Source: Helicobacteraceae bacterium (GTDB lineage: Bacteria; Campylobacterota; Campylobacteria; Campylobacterales; Sulfurimonadaceae). From it: a stretch of DNA of 6,955 bases. The notes beneath the pieces were generated by a model that made no database searches, was not told the DNA's origin, and worked only from the letters and a program-made list of their open reading frames with translations. Below, one piece after another: positions 1 to 5,939 of this stretch (position 1 is its first letter; each line of letters begins with the position of its first letter). The DNA lies in the NCBI GenBank assembly GCA_027061425.1, contig JALSUN010000191.1, positions 1 to 6,955 on the forward strand. Reading direction: 5' to 3'. Made by a program: the position numbers and the translations under genes.

Positions 1-133
1 TAGAGGTACTTGTAAAAGCGTAAGGAAGTGCTATCCATGTGATGGTTTGGTTCTCTTCTCTACTAATGTCTTTATATAAGAATTCTGAAGCATTGAGAGG
101 AAGTGTCGTACCGATGTAAAAGAGAAGGATCAT
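1..133 (-). CDS. Partial exported protein, N-terminus only
   Basis: Only the first ~44 codons are inside the window; the gene runs off the left edge. Read from ATG at 133, it begins MILLFYIGTTLPLNAS, a short hydrophobic stretch ending in a possible signal-peptidase site, followed by a polar segment and then ITWIALPYAFTSTS. The ATG start gives a signal peptide without the usual positive N-terminus and leaves the only good ribosome binding site (AAGGAA, 155-160) 21 bases away. The in-frame ATA codon at 146-148 sits 6-7 bases from that site and adds TFRI, including an Arg. Either the start is the rare ATA, or translation begins at the ATG with a poor site. A TATAAT box lies upstream at 177-182. 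The LPYAF segment vaguely recalls outer-membrane barrel proteins, but I do not recognise the family. The product is likely exported; its function is unknown. Confidence 0.5.
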   Translation of the reverse strand, partial: MILLFYIGTTLPLNASEFLYKDISREENQTITWIALPYAFTSTS

Positions 134-154
134 GATACGAAAAGTTATACTAGA

Positions 155-160
155 TTCCTT
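155..160 (-). promoter_or_regulatory. Ribosome binding site that questions the start of the left-edge gene
   Basis: AAGGAA on the minus strand. It is ideally spaced for the in-frame ATA at 146-148 but too far from the first in-frame ATG at 131-133. No GTG or TTG occurs in frame at the proper distance. Confidence 0.4.
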
Positions 161-176
161 ATTTAAAGATAGATAG

Positions 177-182
177 ATTATA
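177..182 (-). promoter_or_regulatory. -10 box of the left-edge gene
   Basis: A perfect TATAAT on the minus strand lies 16 bases upstream of the AAGGAA ribosome binding site. No good TTGACA-like hexamer lies 16-18 bases further up, which is normal for Campylobacterota sigma-70 promoters. Confidence 0.45.
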
Positions 183-222
183 GAGTGATTATGTTTATAC
201 GATGATAAGGTCTTAATCTATA

Positions 223-243
223 TCAACTGCACATTGTAGTTGA
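223..243. promoter_or_regulatory. Palindrome over the promoter of the DUF59 gene
   Basis: The arms TCAACTGCA (223-231) and TGTAGTTGA (235-243) are complementary over 9 positions, one a G-T pair, with a 3-base centre. The site is only 5 bases upstream of a possible extended -10 box (TGC then TAGAAT, 246-254), so it covers the -35 region of the plus-strand gene. That placement fits a repressor or activator operator. No T-run follows, so it is not a terminator. The binding protein is unknown. Confidence 0.4.
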
Positions 244-245
244 GA

Positions 246-254
246 TGCTAGAAT
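246..254 (+). promoter_or_regulatory. Possible extended -10 promoter of the DUF59 gene
   Basis: TGC followed by TAGAAT, one mismatch from TATAAT, about 20 bases before the ribosome binding site GAAGGA (274-279). No clear -35 hexamer is seen; the palindrome at 223-243 occupies that place. Confidence 0.35.
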
Positions 255-285
255 TCTTGAAATTATAAGTTTTGAAGGATAAATA

Positions 286-609
286 ATGGCAGTTGTTACA
301 GAAGAAGAAGTTTATAAAGCTATAAGTACAGTCATTGACCCTGAAGTAGGGTTTAACTTGGTAGAGATGGGACTCATCTATGATGTGACGGTTCTTAAAA
401 ATGGTCATGTCTCTGTGAAGATGACACTCTCTACAAGGGGGTGTCCTCTTCACCAAATGATGATACAGTGGGTTCAAGAAGCCGTTGTTAGAGAGACTGA
501 TAGTGACTTTTGCGCGGTTGAGATTGTTTGGGAGCCAGCGTGGAATGTCACGATGGCGGATGAAAGTGTCAAAGAGGCCTTAGCTAAGAGTGGAATAGGC
601 GGAAGTTAA
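286..609 (+). CDS. MIP18/DUF59 family protein, SufT-like Fe-S maturation factor
   Basis: A 107-residue protein that is essentially a single MIP18 (DUF59) domain, the normal size for stand-alone members. The N-terminal part carries the family signature around residues 13-34 (DPEVGFNLVEMGLIYDV). The central strand and loop TLSTRGCPLH hold the conserved cysteine C53, and the C-terminal part has WEPAW, matching the family's W-[DE]-P-x-W. In characterised relatives (SufT of Staphylococcus, CIA2/MIP18 in eukaryotes) this domain helps mature Fe-S proteins; another branch is PaaD of phenylacetate oxygenase. No phenylacetate gene is nearby, so a cytoplasmic Fe-S maturation role is more likely; this is inference. 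GAAGGA (274-279) is well spaced before the ATG. No other suf, isc or nif gene is in the window. Its stop is 5 bases from the stop of the convergent DHH gene, with no terminator between. Confidence 0.88.
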   Translation: MAVVTEEEVYKAISTVIDPEVGFNLVEMGLIYDVTVLKNGHVSVKMTLSTRGCPLHQMMIQWVQEAVVRETDSDFCAVEIVWEPAWNVTMADESVKEALAKSGIGGS

Positions 610-614
610 GAAGC

Positions 615-1691
615 TTACGCCTCTTCTTTATAATCAAGCTTCCCTGCCACTGACTCTTTGGCATGGATGAGGTTCTCTATCTGCGTTTTGACCTTGTCAT
701 AACGAAACTGCTCTTTAAAACCTTGGATGCGACCACCCGCAGCGTTTGGATGTCCACCACCACCTGCCCACTCTTTAGAGATCATAGCGACATTGACCTT
801 GTTGTTGGCCCGTAGACTCATCGTGCCTCTTGTAGAGACATCGACAATGAAGTCATACTCAGGATAGGTGACTAAAAAGCCATTACCAACGATAGAGGTA
901 TTACCAACAGCATAAGACAAAAAGCCTTTATAGCCTTTATAGTAGATGGTCATAGTCTTCATCTTAGAACCAAGTAGCTTCACGATGAACTTGGTCGCTA
1001 GGTTGTCTAGGGTGTTGTCTTCATCATCACGAAAGAAGTTCTTTTTAAGCGAGTGGATTTTCTCATCTAAAACGATGTTGGCACGATCTTCATGTACCAT
1101 CTGTGCTGCCTCTTTAAGTAGTGCCACCTTGTACTTACGATCTTCATCTCCAAAGACCACACGGTTAAGTTCTCGGGTCTCAGTTACAAGACGCATACAA
1201 ACTTTACCATACTCAAAATCTTCAACTTCGTCTTGGTGCCAAAGGTCGACAGCGTTAACCACATCAACATACTTTGACATCCATTGAGGTTGGTCAAGTT
1301 CAAAATGCTCTTGAGCATACTCATACACTAACTTAGTAGCACACTTGGTGGTGTCCAAAAAGTACCATGGGTATTTGTCTGCTGACTCCTGTCCACTACC
1401 GTGGTGGTCTCTCAAGGTAATGGTAACTTTTTTGCCTTTTTCATTAAGACGTTCTACTTCACGGTTAAGCCATCTGGCTTCGTCTGCCGTGAGGTTCAGG
1501 TCCGTAATGAAGATAAGAGCAGGGTTGTTCGCACTTTTTAGTGCCTCCAAAATCTCGTTAAGACGCTCTACCACTTCAGCGCCATAGTTGGCATTGTAAG
1601 AGAAGATGGTGTAGGGGGTGTACTCCATAATGAGTTGGCAAGAGTAGCCGTCAAGATCGATGTGAGAGAGGTGGTATATAGTAGGTTTCAA
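615..1691 (-). CDS. DHH/DHHA1 family phosphoesterase
   Basis: A 358-residue cytoplasmic protein of the DHH superfamily, which includes RecJ, NrnA-type nanoRNase/pAp phosphatases and cyclic-di-nucleotide phosphodiesterases. The Mn-binding motifs are all present: HIDLDG (H10, D12, D14), D64 in FITDLNL, D95-H96-H97 (RDHHGSG) and D149 in VDLW. The C-terminal DHHA1 domain has the substrate-binding GGGGHPNAAGG (310-320). The layout and length resemble NrnA-like enzymes cleaving short oligonucleotides or nucleotide phosphates, but the exact substrate cannot be read from the sequence. There is no membrane or sensory domain as in GdpP. The start is TTG, supported by AAAGGA five bases upstream; the first in-frame ATG (residue 22) would remove motif I. 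The gene begins 22 bases after the Rrf2 regulator gene, so the two are probably co-transcribed. It is convergent with the DUF59 gene. Confidence 0.9.
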   Translation of the reverse strand: MKPTIYHLSHIDLDGYSCQLIMEYTPYTIFSYNANYGAEVVERLNEILEALKSANNPALIFITDLNLTADEARWLNREVERLNEKGKKVTITLRDHHGSGQESADKYPWYFLDTTKCATKLVYEYAQEHFELDQPQWMSKYVDVVNAVDLWHQDEVEDFEYGKVCMRLVTETRELNRVVFGDEDRKYKVALLKEAAQMVHEDRANIVLDEKIHSLKKNFFRDDEDNTLDNLATKFIVKLLGSKMKTMTIYYKGYKGFLSYAVGNTSIVGNGFLVTYPEYDFIVDVSTRGTMSLRANNKVNVAMISKEWAGGGGHPNAAGGRIQGFKEQFRYDKVKTQIENLIHAKESVAGKLDYKEEA

Positions 1692-1713
1692 AGGGGTCCT
1701 TTAAAGAGAAGTC

Positions 1714-2118
1714 TTACTTCTCCATGATGTCCGCAAGGGTGAGATGCTCAAGAAAGTCATCTATTTTGCCTTGAAGACGGTTTAGAAATGGCCATATAGA
1801 ACAGGCAGATGCCTTTTCTGAGGGACAGGTACTTTCGCTAGAAGCACAGTCAAAAACAGCCGGTGACTTACCTTCAGCAGCACACATAATGGCATGCACA
1901 GAGACATCTTTACTCTCTACAGCAAGAGAGAATCCACCATGGGCACCTTTGTAGGAGTTAAGGATGCCTTTTCTAGCCATGGACTGTAGAATTTTGGCTA
2001 AAAAACTTTTAGAGATATCTAACTCTCTTGAGAGGGTCTCAGCATCCATCGGCTTCTCTGCCTTGGCAAGAACTATAAGTGATAAAAGAGCATATTCGCT
2101 AGCGCGGGTCATCAACAT
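1714..2118 (-). CDS. Rrf2-family transcriptional regulator with cysteine cluster
   Basis: A 134-residue DNA-binding protein of the Rrf2 family (IscR, NsrR, CymR, RirA). Residues 1-65 form the winged helix, with the typical start TRASEYALLSLIVLA, a recognition helix near ISKSFLAKILQSMARKGIL (35-53) and the wing KGAHGGFSLA (57-66). Three cysteines, C91, C98 and C106, stand where IscR and NsrR bind a Fe-S cluster, with spacing C-x6-C-x7-C; a fourth, C79, lies in the dimer-helix region. This suggests a Fe-S sensor of cluster status, NO or redox state, but the ligand is inferred. The ATG at 2118 has a weak site (CGGA) 6-7 bases upstream; a second ATG two codons on is possible. Its promoter carries a palindrome that may be an autoregulatory operator. 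The DHH phosphoesterase gene follows in probable operon. Confidence 0.9.
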   Translation of the reverse strand: MLMTRASEYALLSLIVLAKAEKPMDAETLSRELDISKSFLAKILQSMARKGILNSYKGAHGGFSLAVESKDVSVHAIMCAAEGKSPAVFDCASSESTCPSEKASACSIWPFLNRLQGKIDDFLEHLTLADIMEK

Positions 2119-2139
2119 AATTAATCCGATAATTTTTGT

Positions 2140-2152
2140 ATGATTATATCAT
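2140..2152 (-). promoter_or_regulatory. Promoter of the Rrf2 gene with overlapping palindrome
   Basis: On the minus strand an extended -10 (TGA then TATAAT; TATAAT at 2143-2148) precedes the Rrf2 gene by about 25 bases. The box lies inside a perfect inverted repeat, ATGAT-TAT-ATCAT (2140-2152). A second, weaker inverted repeat (AATTA, 6-base centre, TAATT) lies over the leader at about 2118-2133. The arrangement fits autoregulation by the Rrf2 protein; this is inference. Confidence 0.5.
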
Positions 2153-2178
2153 TAAAGGCAACAGTTTTGCTCTTTAAT
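2151..2178. other. Hairpin between the ATPase-GNAT gene and the Rrf2 gene
   Basis: ATTAAAGGCAA (2151-2161) pairs with TTGCTCTTTAAT (2167-2178) through 11 base pairs, with one bulged T (2171) and a 5-base loop. On the minus strand it would lie downstream of the ATPase-GNAT gene and just upstream of the Rrf2 -10 box. It lacks a U-tract, so it is at best a weak terminator, or else part of the Rrf2 control region. Confidence 0.35.
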
Positions 2179-2242
2179 CAAGCTGAAATTTTTTGAGTGT
2201 TTCTAATAAGACCATCATACTTAATGCAATTTGAAAATAGTG

Positions 2243-3676
2243 CTAACTGCTGGAGCCAGTTTTTTCTTGGTCCTCTCTAATGAAGTCAAGCAGTTCCGAG
2301 GCAAAAGGTGAATAGGTGACAAGCTCTTGGGTGTCGATGTTGGTCGAACAGACCTTTTGCAGACGCAGATAATCTTCATCATGATAAAAGTCAAACATAA
2401 TACCTGAGTAGAAGAAGCCCATGTTGTTGAGTGTCGCAATGAGACTGTCGATGCCAGAGATGCGGTGAAGGTTGATGTCAGCATAGATCATGTCTGTCTG
2501 TTCTAACATTAAGGTCTCTACTTGTTTATGTAGTTCACTCTCATCTACAAAAGCATCTATCTGTAAGGTAGAGAGGTTGAGCTCTCTGTCTATATGTGTC
2601 TGAATCGGTGTGATGGTGCGGGTTGCAAGTGGTGCGGTAGTTGTGAGATCAAACTGTGTGTAGGTCTTGGTAAACATATGTTTATACTTTGAGGGAACAT
2701 TAACAGCAATCCTTATTTTATTAAAGAGTAGATAACCTACCAAAACACCACTGCGGTGGTTGAGCTTGAGGTTATGCTCTATCTCTATGTCTGAGGGAAC
2801 CAGTCCTAAGACCAAGGCACTCTCAAACATCCCCTTTTTGAGGTTGGCTTTTTGGCTGTAGGGGTGTAACATGATGGCCTCACCAAAGATCGCGCGGTAG
2901 TGGTGTTCTTGAGCATAGGCAATGAGCTTTACAAAAAGGTGATTCATGATACCAACCCCTTTAAACTCTGGTGCTACTACGGCTATGGCTACTTCTGCTA
3001 GATTGGTGTTGGCCCGTGGTACCAGTGCAAAGTGTCCTATGGTCTGTTGGTGGTAGCTGGCTATAAATGAAAATAGCTTCTTCTTTAAGTTGGCCTCTTT
3101 TACGGCTAAAGGGTTATAAAAATAGGGTTTATAATAGGTGTAGTCGTAGTTTTTATAGATGAGCTGGCTAATCGCTTCTGCGTCATGTTCTTCAAAATCT
3201 CGAAGTACCATATCTTCTACATTTACGGGTACTTTGTGTACAGTGTTTGATCTGTCTTGAGGTTCAGAGGTGCAGTTTTCAAGGGATAAAATGAGTGTAA
3301 AACGCTTCCCTTTTTTTCCAAGTGTAGTAAAGTAAAAGGTATCTACAAGATCGTAGATGTGGTAAAAGCCTTTGGCATGGTCTGCTGTGGCATTGATGGG
3401 CTCACTCAGATAGGGTGTAAAGTCAAAAGGTTTTCCAAACTCTTGGAGGGTGACTTTTAGCTGACACTCCTGTAGACTAAATGTGACATGAACAGCGATC
3501 TCCGTTGCGGATGTATCATCATAGGCGTGTTGCAGGGTGTTTTCGAGAAGCTCTTGGAGGGCAAGTCTCATCTTGCTAAAGTCATGACCACTACGCGTCT
3601 GCCACTGGGTAAGCGCCGTGTAAATAAGCGTGATGTCCTCTCTGTTATAGAGGCTTAACGAGAGGGTGTCAGACAT
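2243..3676 (-). CDS. RsbW-like ATPase domain fused to GNAT acetyltransferase
   Basis: A protein of about 477 residues without signal peptide or membrane segment. Residues ~1-132 resemble the GHKL ATPase fold of anti-sigma factors such as RsbW: the N-box ELLENTLQHAY (E42, E45, N46, H50) is good, the G1 box is altered to EFGKPFD (Glu79 replaces the usual Asp) and the G2 box is reduced to KGF (G103). Residues ~153-335 are a GNAT domain with acetyl-CoA loop PEFKGVGIMN (236-245). The last ~130 residues contain GFFYSGIMFDF followed by LRLQKV, resembling the final strands of another GNAT unit; a degenerate second half is my inference. The substrate is unknown. I chose ATG 3676, with AAGG nine bases upstream; a TTG six bases earlier is too close to that site. 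The gene overlaps the end of the M20 gene by 8 bases, implying translational coupling. Confidence 0.8.
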   Translation of the reverse strand: MSDTLSLSLYNREDITLIYTALTQWQTRSGHDFSKMRLALQELLENTLQHAYDDTSATEIAVHVTFSLQECQLKVTLQEFGKPFDFTPYLSEPINATADHAKGFYHIYDLVDTFYFTTLGKKGKRFTLILSLENCTSEPQDRSNTVHKVPVNVEDMVLRDFEEHDAEAISQLIYKNYDYTYYKPYFYNPLAVKEANLKKKLFSFIASYHQQTIGHFALVPRANTNLAEVAIAVVAPEFKGVGIMNHLFVKLIAYAQEHHYRAIFGEAIMLHPYSQKANLKKGMFESALVLGLVPSDIEIEHNLKLNHRSGVLVGYLLFNKIRIAVNVPSKYKHMFTKTYTQFDLTTTAPLATRTITPIQTHIDRELNLSTLQIDAFVDESELHKQVETLMLEQTDMIYADINLHRISGIDSLIATLNNMGFFYSGIMFDFYHDEDYLRLQKVCSTNIDTQELVTYSPFASELLDFIREDQEKTGSSS

Positions 3677-4859
3677 CTTCAAGTGCCTTGATCGCGCTGA
3701 GTGCTAAGACTTTCATGCCATATTGCAAAGCGTGGTCATCTACATTAAAGCGACTGTTGTGCTGAGAGTAGCAACTCTCTTCATTATCTGAGCAAGTGCC
3801 GAGTCGTATAAAGGCACCAGGTACCTTCTCCAAGTAAAAACCAAAGTCTTCACCGCCCATTACGGGGTCTTGTAGGTCTATGCAGTTCTCTTCACCGAGT
3901 ACCTCGCGCGCCTCATTAACGATGAGGTCGACCATCTTTTTATCGTTGCATACTTCAGGTGTGCCATAGGTATAGTCAAATTCAAAAGAGGCATGCATAG
4001 ACTTACAAATGCCCTCCATGGTGATGCGCATCATCTCAGGGATTTTACCGCGAACATCATGGTTGACCGTTCTTACGGTACCTTTTAAAACAACATGGTC
4101 GCAGAGTACATTGGCGGCTTTACCCCCTTCTATGGTTCCAAGTGAGATGACAGCAGGATGGAGTGGGTCTATCTGTCGTGAGACGATGTGGTTAAGTGCA
4201 TTGACGACCATCGAGGTGACCAAAATAGCATCAACTCCTTCATGCGGACGGGCACCATGAGAACTTTTACCTTTAATACGGATTTCAAACATGTCTGCTG
4301 AGGCGAGCATAACGCCATACTTGTAACCTATCTGTCCTGTTGGGAGGTAAGGATAAGCATGCAGTGCAAAGATGGCTTTGACATTTTCTAAAACACCATC
4401 GGCTATCATCTCTTGGGCACCTGCATCCAAGACCTCTTCAGCAGGTTGGAAAATGAAACGAAGGTTGGCATTTAGGGGCTGTTGTAGCTTGGAAAAGGCG
4501 AGGGCGACACCAAGAAGTATGGCAGTATGGGCATCATGTCCACAGGCATGCATAATGCCTTTTGTCTCAGAACTGTAGTTAACAAGGGTCTGCTCGTTTA
4601 TAGGAAGGGCGTCAATGTCTGCGCGAAGGGCCACAAAAGGTCTGCTCTCATCTACTATGAGTTCAGCTATAAGTCCATAATGGGTCTCATACGTGGTGAT
4701 CTTAAGTGGGGTCTCTTTTAAAATGTCTTGGAGAAGGGCGGTGGTTTTTTCCTCTTGGTTGGAGAGCTCTGGATGCTCATGAAGGTGATGACGCAACTCT
4801 ATAACGGTAGTGTTGAGTGATGTTATTTCACTAAGAAGTTCTTTTTTAAGTGTTGACAT
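3669..4859 (-). CDS. M20D-family metal-dependent amidohydrolase
   Basis: A 396-residue cytoplasmic enzyme of peptidase family M20, subfamily D (hippurate hydrolase, N-acyl-amino-acid and N-acetyl-diaminopimelate deacetylases, plant IAA-amino-acid hydrolases). It should cleave an N-acyl amide to release an amino acid. The two-metal site is complete: C106 and H108 in HACGHDAH, catalytic E141 and ligand E142 in QPAEE, H167 in LHAYP and H367 in SQHNSRF. The lid dimerisation domain is present, with SHGARPHEGVD around residue 200, and GGEDF lies at 335-339. The full family length is present. GGGAG-type site AGGGAG lies 6 bases before the ATG, and a TATAAT box lies at 4886-4891. The downstream ATPase-GNAT gene overlaps by 8 bases, so enzyme and acyltransferase are likely made together. 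The specific substrate cannot be told apart within M20D from sequence alone. Confidence 0.92.
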   Translation of the reverse strand: MSTLKKELLSEITSLNTTVIELRHHLHEHPELSNQEEKTTALLQDILKETPLKITTYETHYGLIAELIVDESRPFVALRADIDALPINEQTLVNYSSETKGIMHACGHDAHTAILLGVALAFSKLQQPLNANLRFIFQPAEEVLDAGAQEMIADGVLENVKAIFALHAYPYLPTGQIGYKYGVMLASADMFEIRIKGKSSHGARPHEGVDAILVTSMVVNALNHIVSRQIDPLHPAVISLGTIEGGKAANVLCDHVVLKGTVRTVNHDVRGKIPEMMRITMEGICKSMHASFEFDYTYGTPEVCNDKKMVDLIVNEAREVLGEENCIDLQDPVMGGEDFGFYLEKVPGAFIRLGTCSDNEESCYSQHNSRFNVDDHALQYGMKVLALSAIKALEDV

Positions 4860-4885
4860 ATCTAGCTCCCTGTTCTCTGTATTCT

Positions 4886-4891
4886 ATTATA
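4886..4891 (-). promoter_or_regulatory. -10 box of the M20/ATPase-GNAT operon
   Basis: A perfect TATAAT on the minus strand, about 15 bases upstream of the AGGGAG ribosome binding site of the amidohydrolase gene. No convincing -35 box is seen. Confidence 0.5.
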
Positions 4892-4943
4892 GGACAGTTA
4901 TCAATAAATTTTCTTTAGTGAGACTACTTTGAGCCTCAATGGT

Positions 4944-5031
4944 GTCATTCCTGAGAAGGCAGGGATCAAACGGTTGATGCTACTAAATGACTTTTGTTTC
5001 TCCTATTTGTTTACGCCTCGCAGGAGTGACG
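4944..5031. repeat. REP-like palindromic repeat, inverted pair
   Basis: The left unit (4944-4967) starts GTCATTCCTGAGAAGG and folds as ATTCCTG/CAGGGAT. A right half-unit, GCCTCGCAGGAGTGACG (5015-5031), is inverted to it. The reverse complement of the right half equals the start of the copy at 6416-6433 apart from one missing base. The left unit matches that copy at 20 of 24 positions. A small hairpin ATCAA/TTGAT (4965-4978) adjoins. The element fills the space between the divergent promoters at 4886 and 5078. Similar GTCATTCC...GAAGGC...GGAATC palindromes are common intergenic repeats in proteobacteria (family knowledge). Confidence 0.6.
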
Positions 5032-5077
5032 AATCTAGTGACTGCTTGATAATATGGGAGATACCCTTAGTTTCCTT

Positions 5078-5086
5078 TGCTACAAT
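5078..5086 (+). promoter_or_regulatory. Extended -10 promoter of the thioredoxin-like/RidA operon
   Basis: TGC followed by TACAAT, about 10 bases before the AAAAGGA ribosome binding site (5096-5102). The leader would be very short. A TTGATA at 5046-5051 is too far away (29 bases) to be its -35 box. Confidence 0.45.
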
Positions 5087-5107
5087 ATCACCATCAAAAG
5101 GAAAAAT

Positions 5108-5542
5108 ATGCGTTATATACTTATGCTTGTTCTTATATTACAGTCACTTTATGGTGCTGAGGTGGCTTGGAACAGCAGTTTTGAAGCTGCAAAGGCACAG
5201 GCTCAAAAAGAGAACAAGATCATCTATGTTGTGATTACTTCTGAGACTTGCCGATGGTGTCGTAAACTGGAATCCACAACATTAAAAGAGACAGTGATCA
5301 TCAACAATCTTAACCAAAAGTATGCACCCGTGGCACTAACACGAAACAAAGACAAGTATCCCCCTTGTCTGAAAGCACCTATGGTTCCGATGACCTACTT
5401 TTTAGCACCAGATGGTCGGGTGATCTATAGTGTACCAGGGTATTGGGAGACGGAAGACTACTTCTCTATGATGGGTGATGTTGAGAGAAAGTACAGAAAA
5501 CAGAAAAAAGCAGCAATGCTTGCACAAACACCAACAAAATAA
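5108..5542 (+). CDS. Periplasmic thioredoxin-fold protein with CRWC motif
   Basis: A 144-residue protein with an N-terminal signal peptide (MRYILMLVLILQSLYGA, cut near residues 16-17) and a thioredoxin-like domain of the Thioredoxin_7/SoxW-like kind. The redox motif is C48-R-W-C51 in SETCRWCRKLE, and the cis-proline is P94 in MVPMTYF. A third cysteine, C87, is unusual and could pair with the active site. The predicted place is the periplasm, where it would reduce or oxidise protein thiols; its partner is unknown. A longer reading from ATG 5054 exists, but the internal ATG at 5108 has AAAAGGA five bases upstream and places the signal peptide at the very N-terminus, so 5108 is preferred. The -10 box at 5081 lies inside the longer reading and argues against it. 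RidA follows after 9 bases, whose ribosome binding site overlaps this stop codon. Confidence 0.85.
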   Translation: MRYILMLVLILQSLYGAEVAWNSSFEAAKAQAQKENKIIYVVITSETCRWCRKLESTTLKETVIINNLNQKYAPVALTRNKDKYPPCLKAPMVPMTYFLAPDGRVIYSVPGYWETEDYFSMMGDVERKYRKQKKAAMLAQTPTK

Positions 5543-5551
5543 GGAAAAACA

Positions 5552-5926
5552 ATGGAATTCGTAGCAACAAACAAGGCTCCAGCAGCCATAGGTCCCTATT
5601 CACAAGCAGTAAAAGTCAATGGTATGGTCTACACTTCAGGACAGATTGCACTTCGTCCTGATGGCACGATGGTAGAAGATGATGTGGTATTGCAGACAGA
5701 ACAGGTTTTTGAGAACCTTCGTAATGTTTTGGCAGAGGCAGGATCTTCTCTTGATCGTGTGGTTAAGGTGATGGCTTTTGTAGCAGATATTAATGATTTT
5801 GTCACTGTTAATGAGATCTATGCCAAAGCTTTTGGTGACCATAAACCGGCACGTTCACTTGTCGCGGCTAAGACTTTGCCTAAAAACGCTTTAGTGGAAA
5901 TTGAAGTTATTGCGCTTTGTGACTAA
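5552..5926 (+). CDS. ridA: RidA family enamine/imine deaminase
   Basis: A 124-residue RidA (YjgF/YER057c/UK114) protein of typical length. It is a cytoplasmic trimer that hydrolyses reactive 2-aminoacrylate and other enamine/imine intermediates released by PLP enzymes, protecting cellular targets from damage. Signature residues are present: IGPYSQAV (13-20), YTSGQI (27-32), the catalytic arginine R101 in KPARSLVAAKTLPKNALVEIEVIA and E116 in the substrate site. The family's frequent Cys after ARS is Leu here. AAGGAA (5541-5546) overlaps the stop of the thioredoxin-like gene and sits five bases from the ATG, so the two genes are co-transcribed. An intrinsic terminator follows 13 bases after the stop. 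The functional link with the periplasmic thioredoxin-like protein is not obvious; the proteins act in different compartments. Confidence 0.95.
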   Translation: MEFVATNKAPAAIGPYSQAVKVNGMVYTSGQIALRPDGTMVEDDVVLQTEQVFENLRNVLAEAGSSLDRVVKVMAFVADINDFVTVNEIYAKAFGDHKPARSLVAAKTLPKNALVEIEVIALCD

Positions 5927-5939
5927 GTTTTAAGTGAGT

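Noticed and set aside
223..477. Minus-strand open frame opposite the DUF59 gene
   Set aside because: Low-complexity composition, no ribosome binding site, and it lies across a strongly supported gene and its promoter.
611..642. Inverted repeat GAAGCTT/AAGCTTC as a terminator between the convergent genes
   Set aside because: It lies inside the C-terminal coding part of the DHH gene, has an 18-base loop and has no proper T-run after the stem.
3677..3682. TTG start for the ATPase-GNAT gene
   Set aside because: Only three bases separate it from AAGG; the ATG six bases later has better spacing.
5054..5107. N-terminal extension of the thioredoxin-like protein
   Set aside because: It would put 18 residues before the signal peptide and contain the -10 box; the ATG at 5108 has the good ribosome binding site.
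4929..5234. Plus-strand open frame across the intergenic repeat
   Set aside because: It runs through the palindromic repeat and the promoter and overlaps the thioredoxin-like gene in another frame; no family features.
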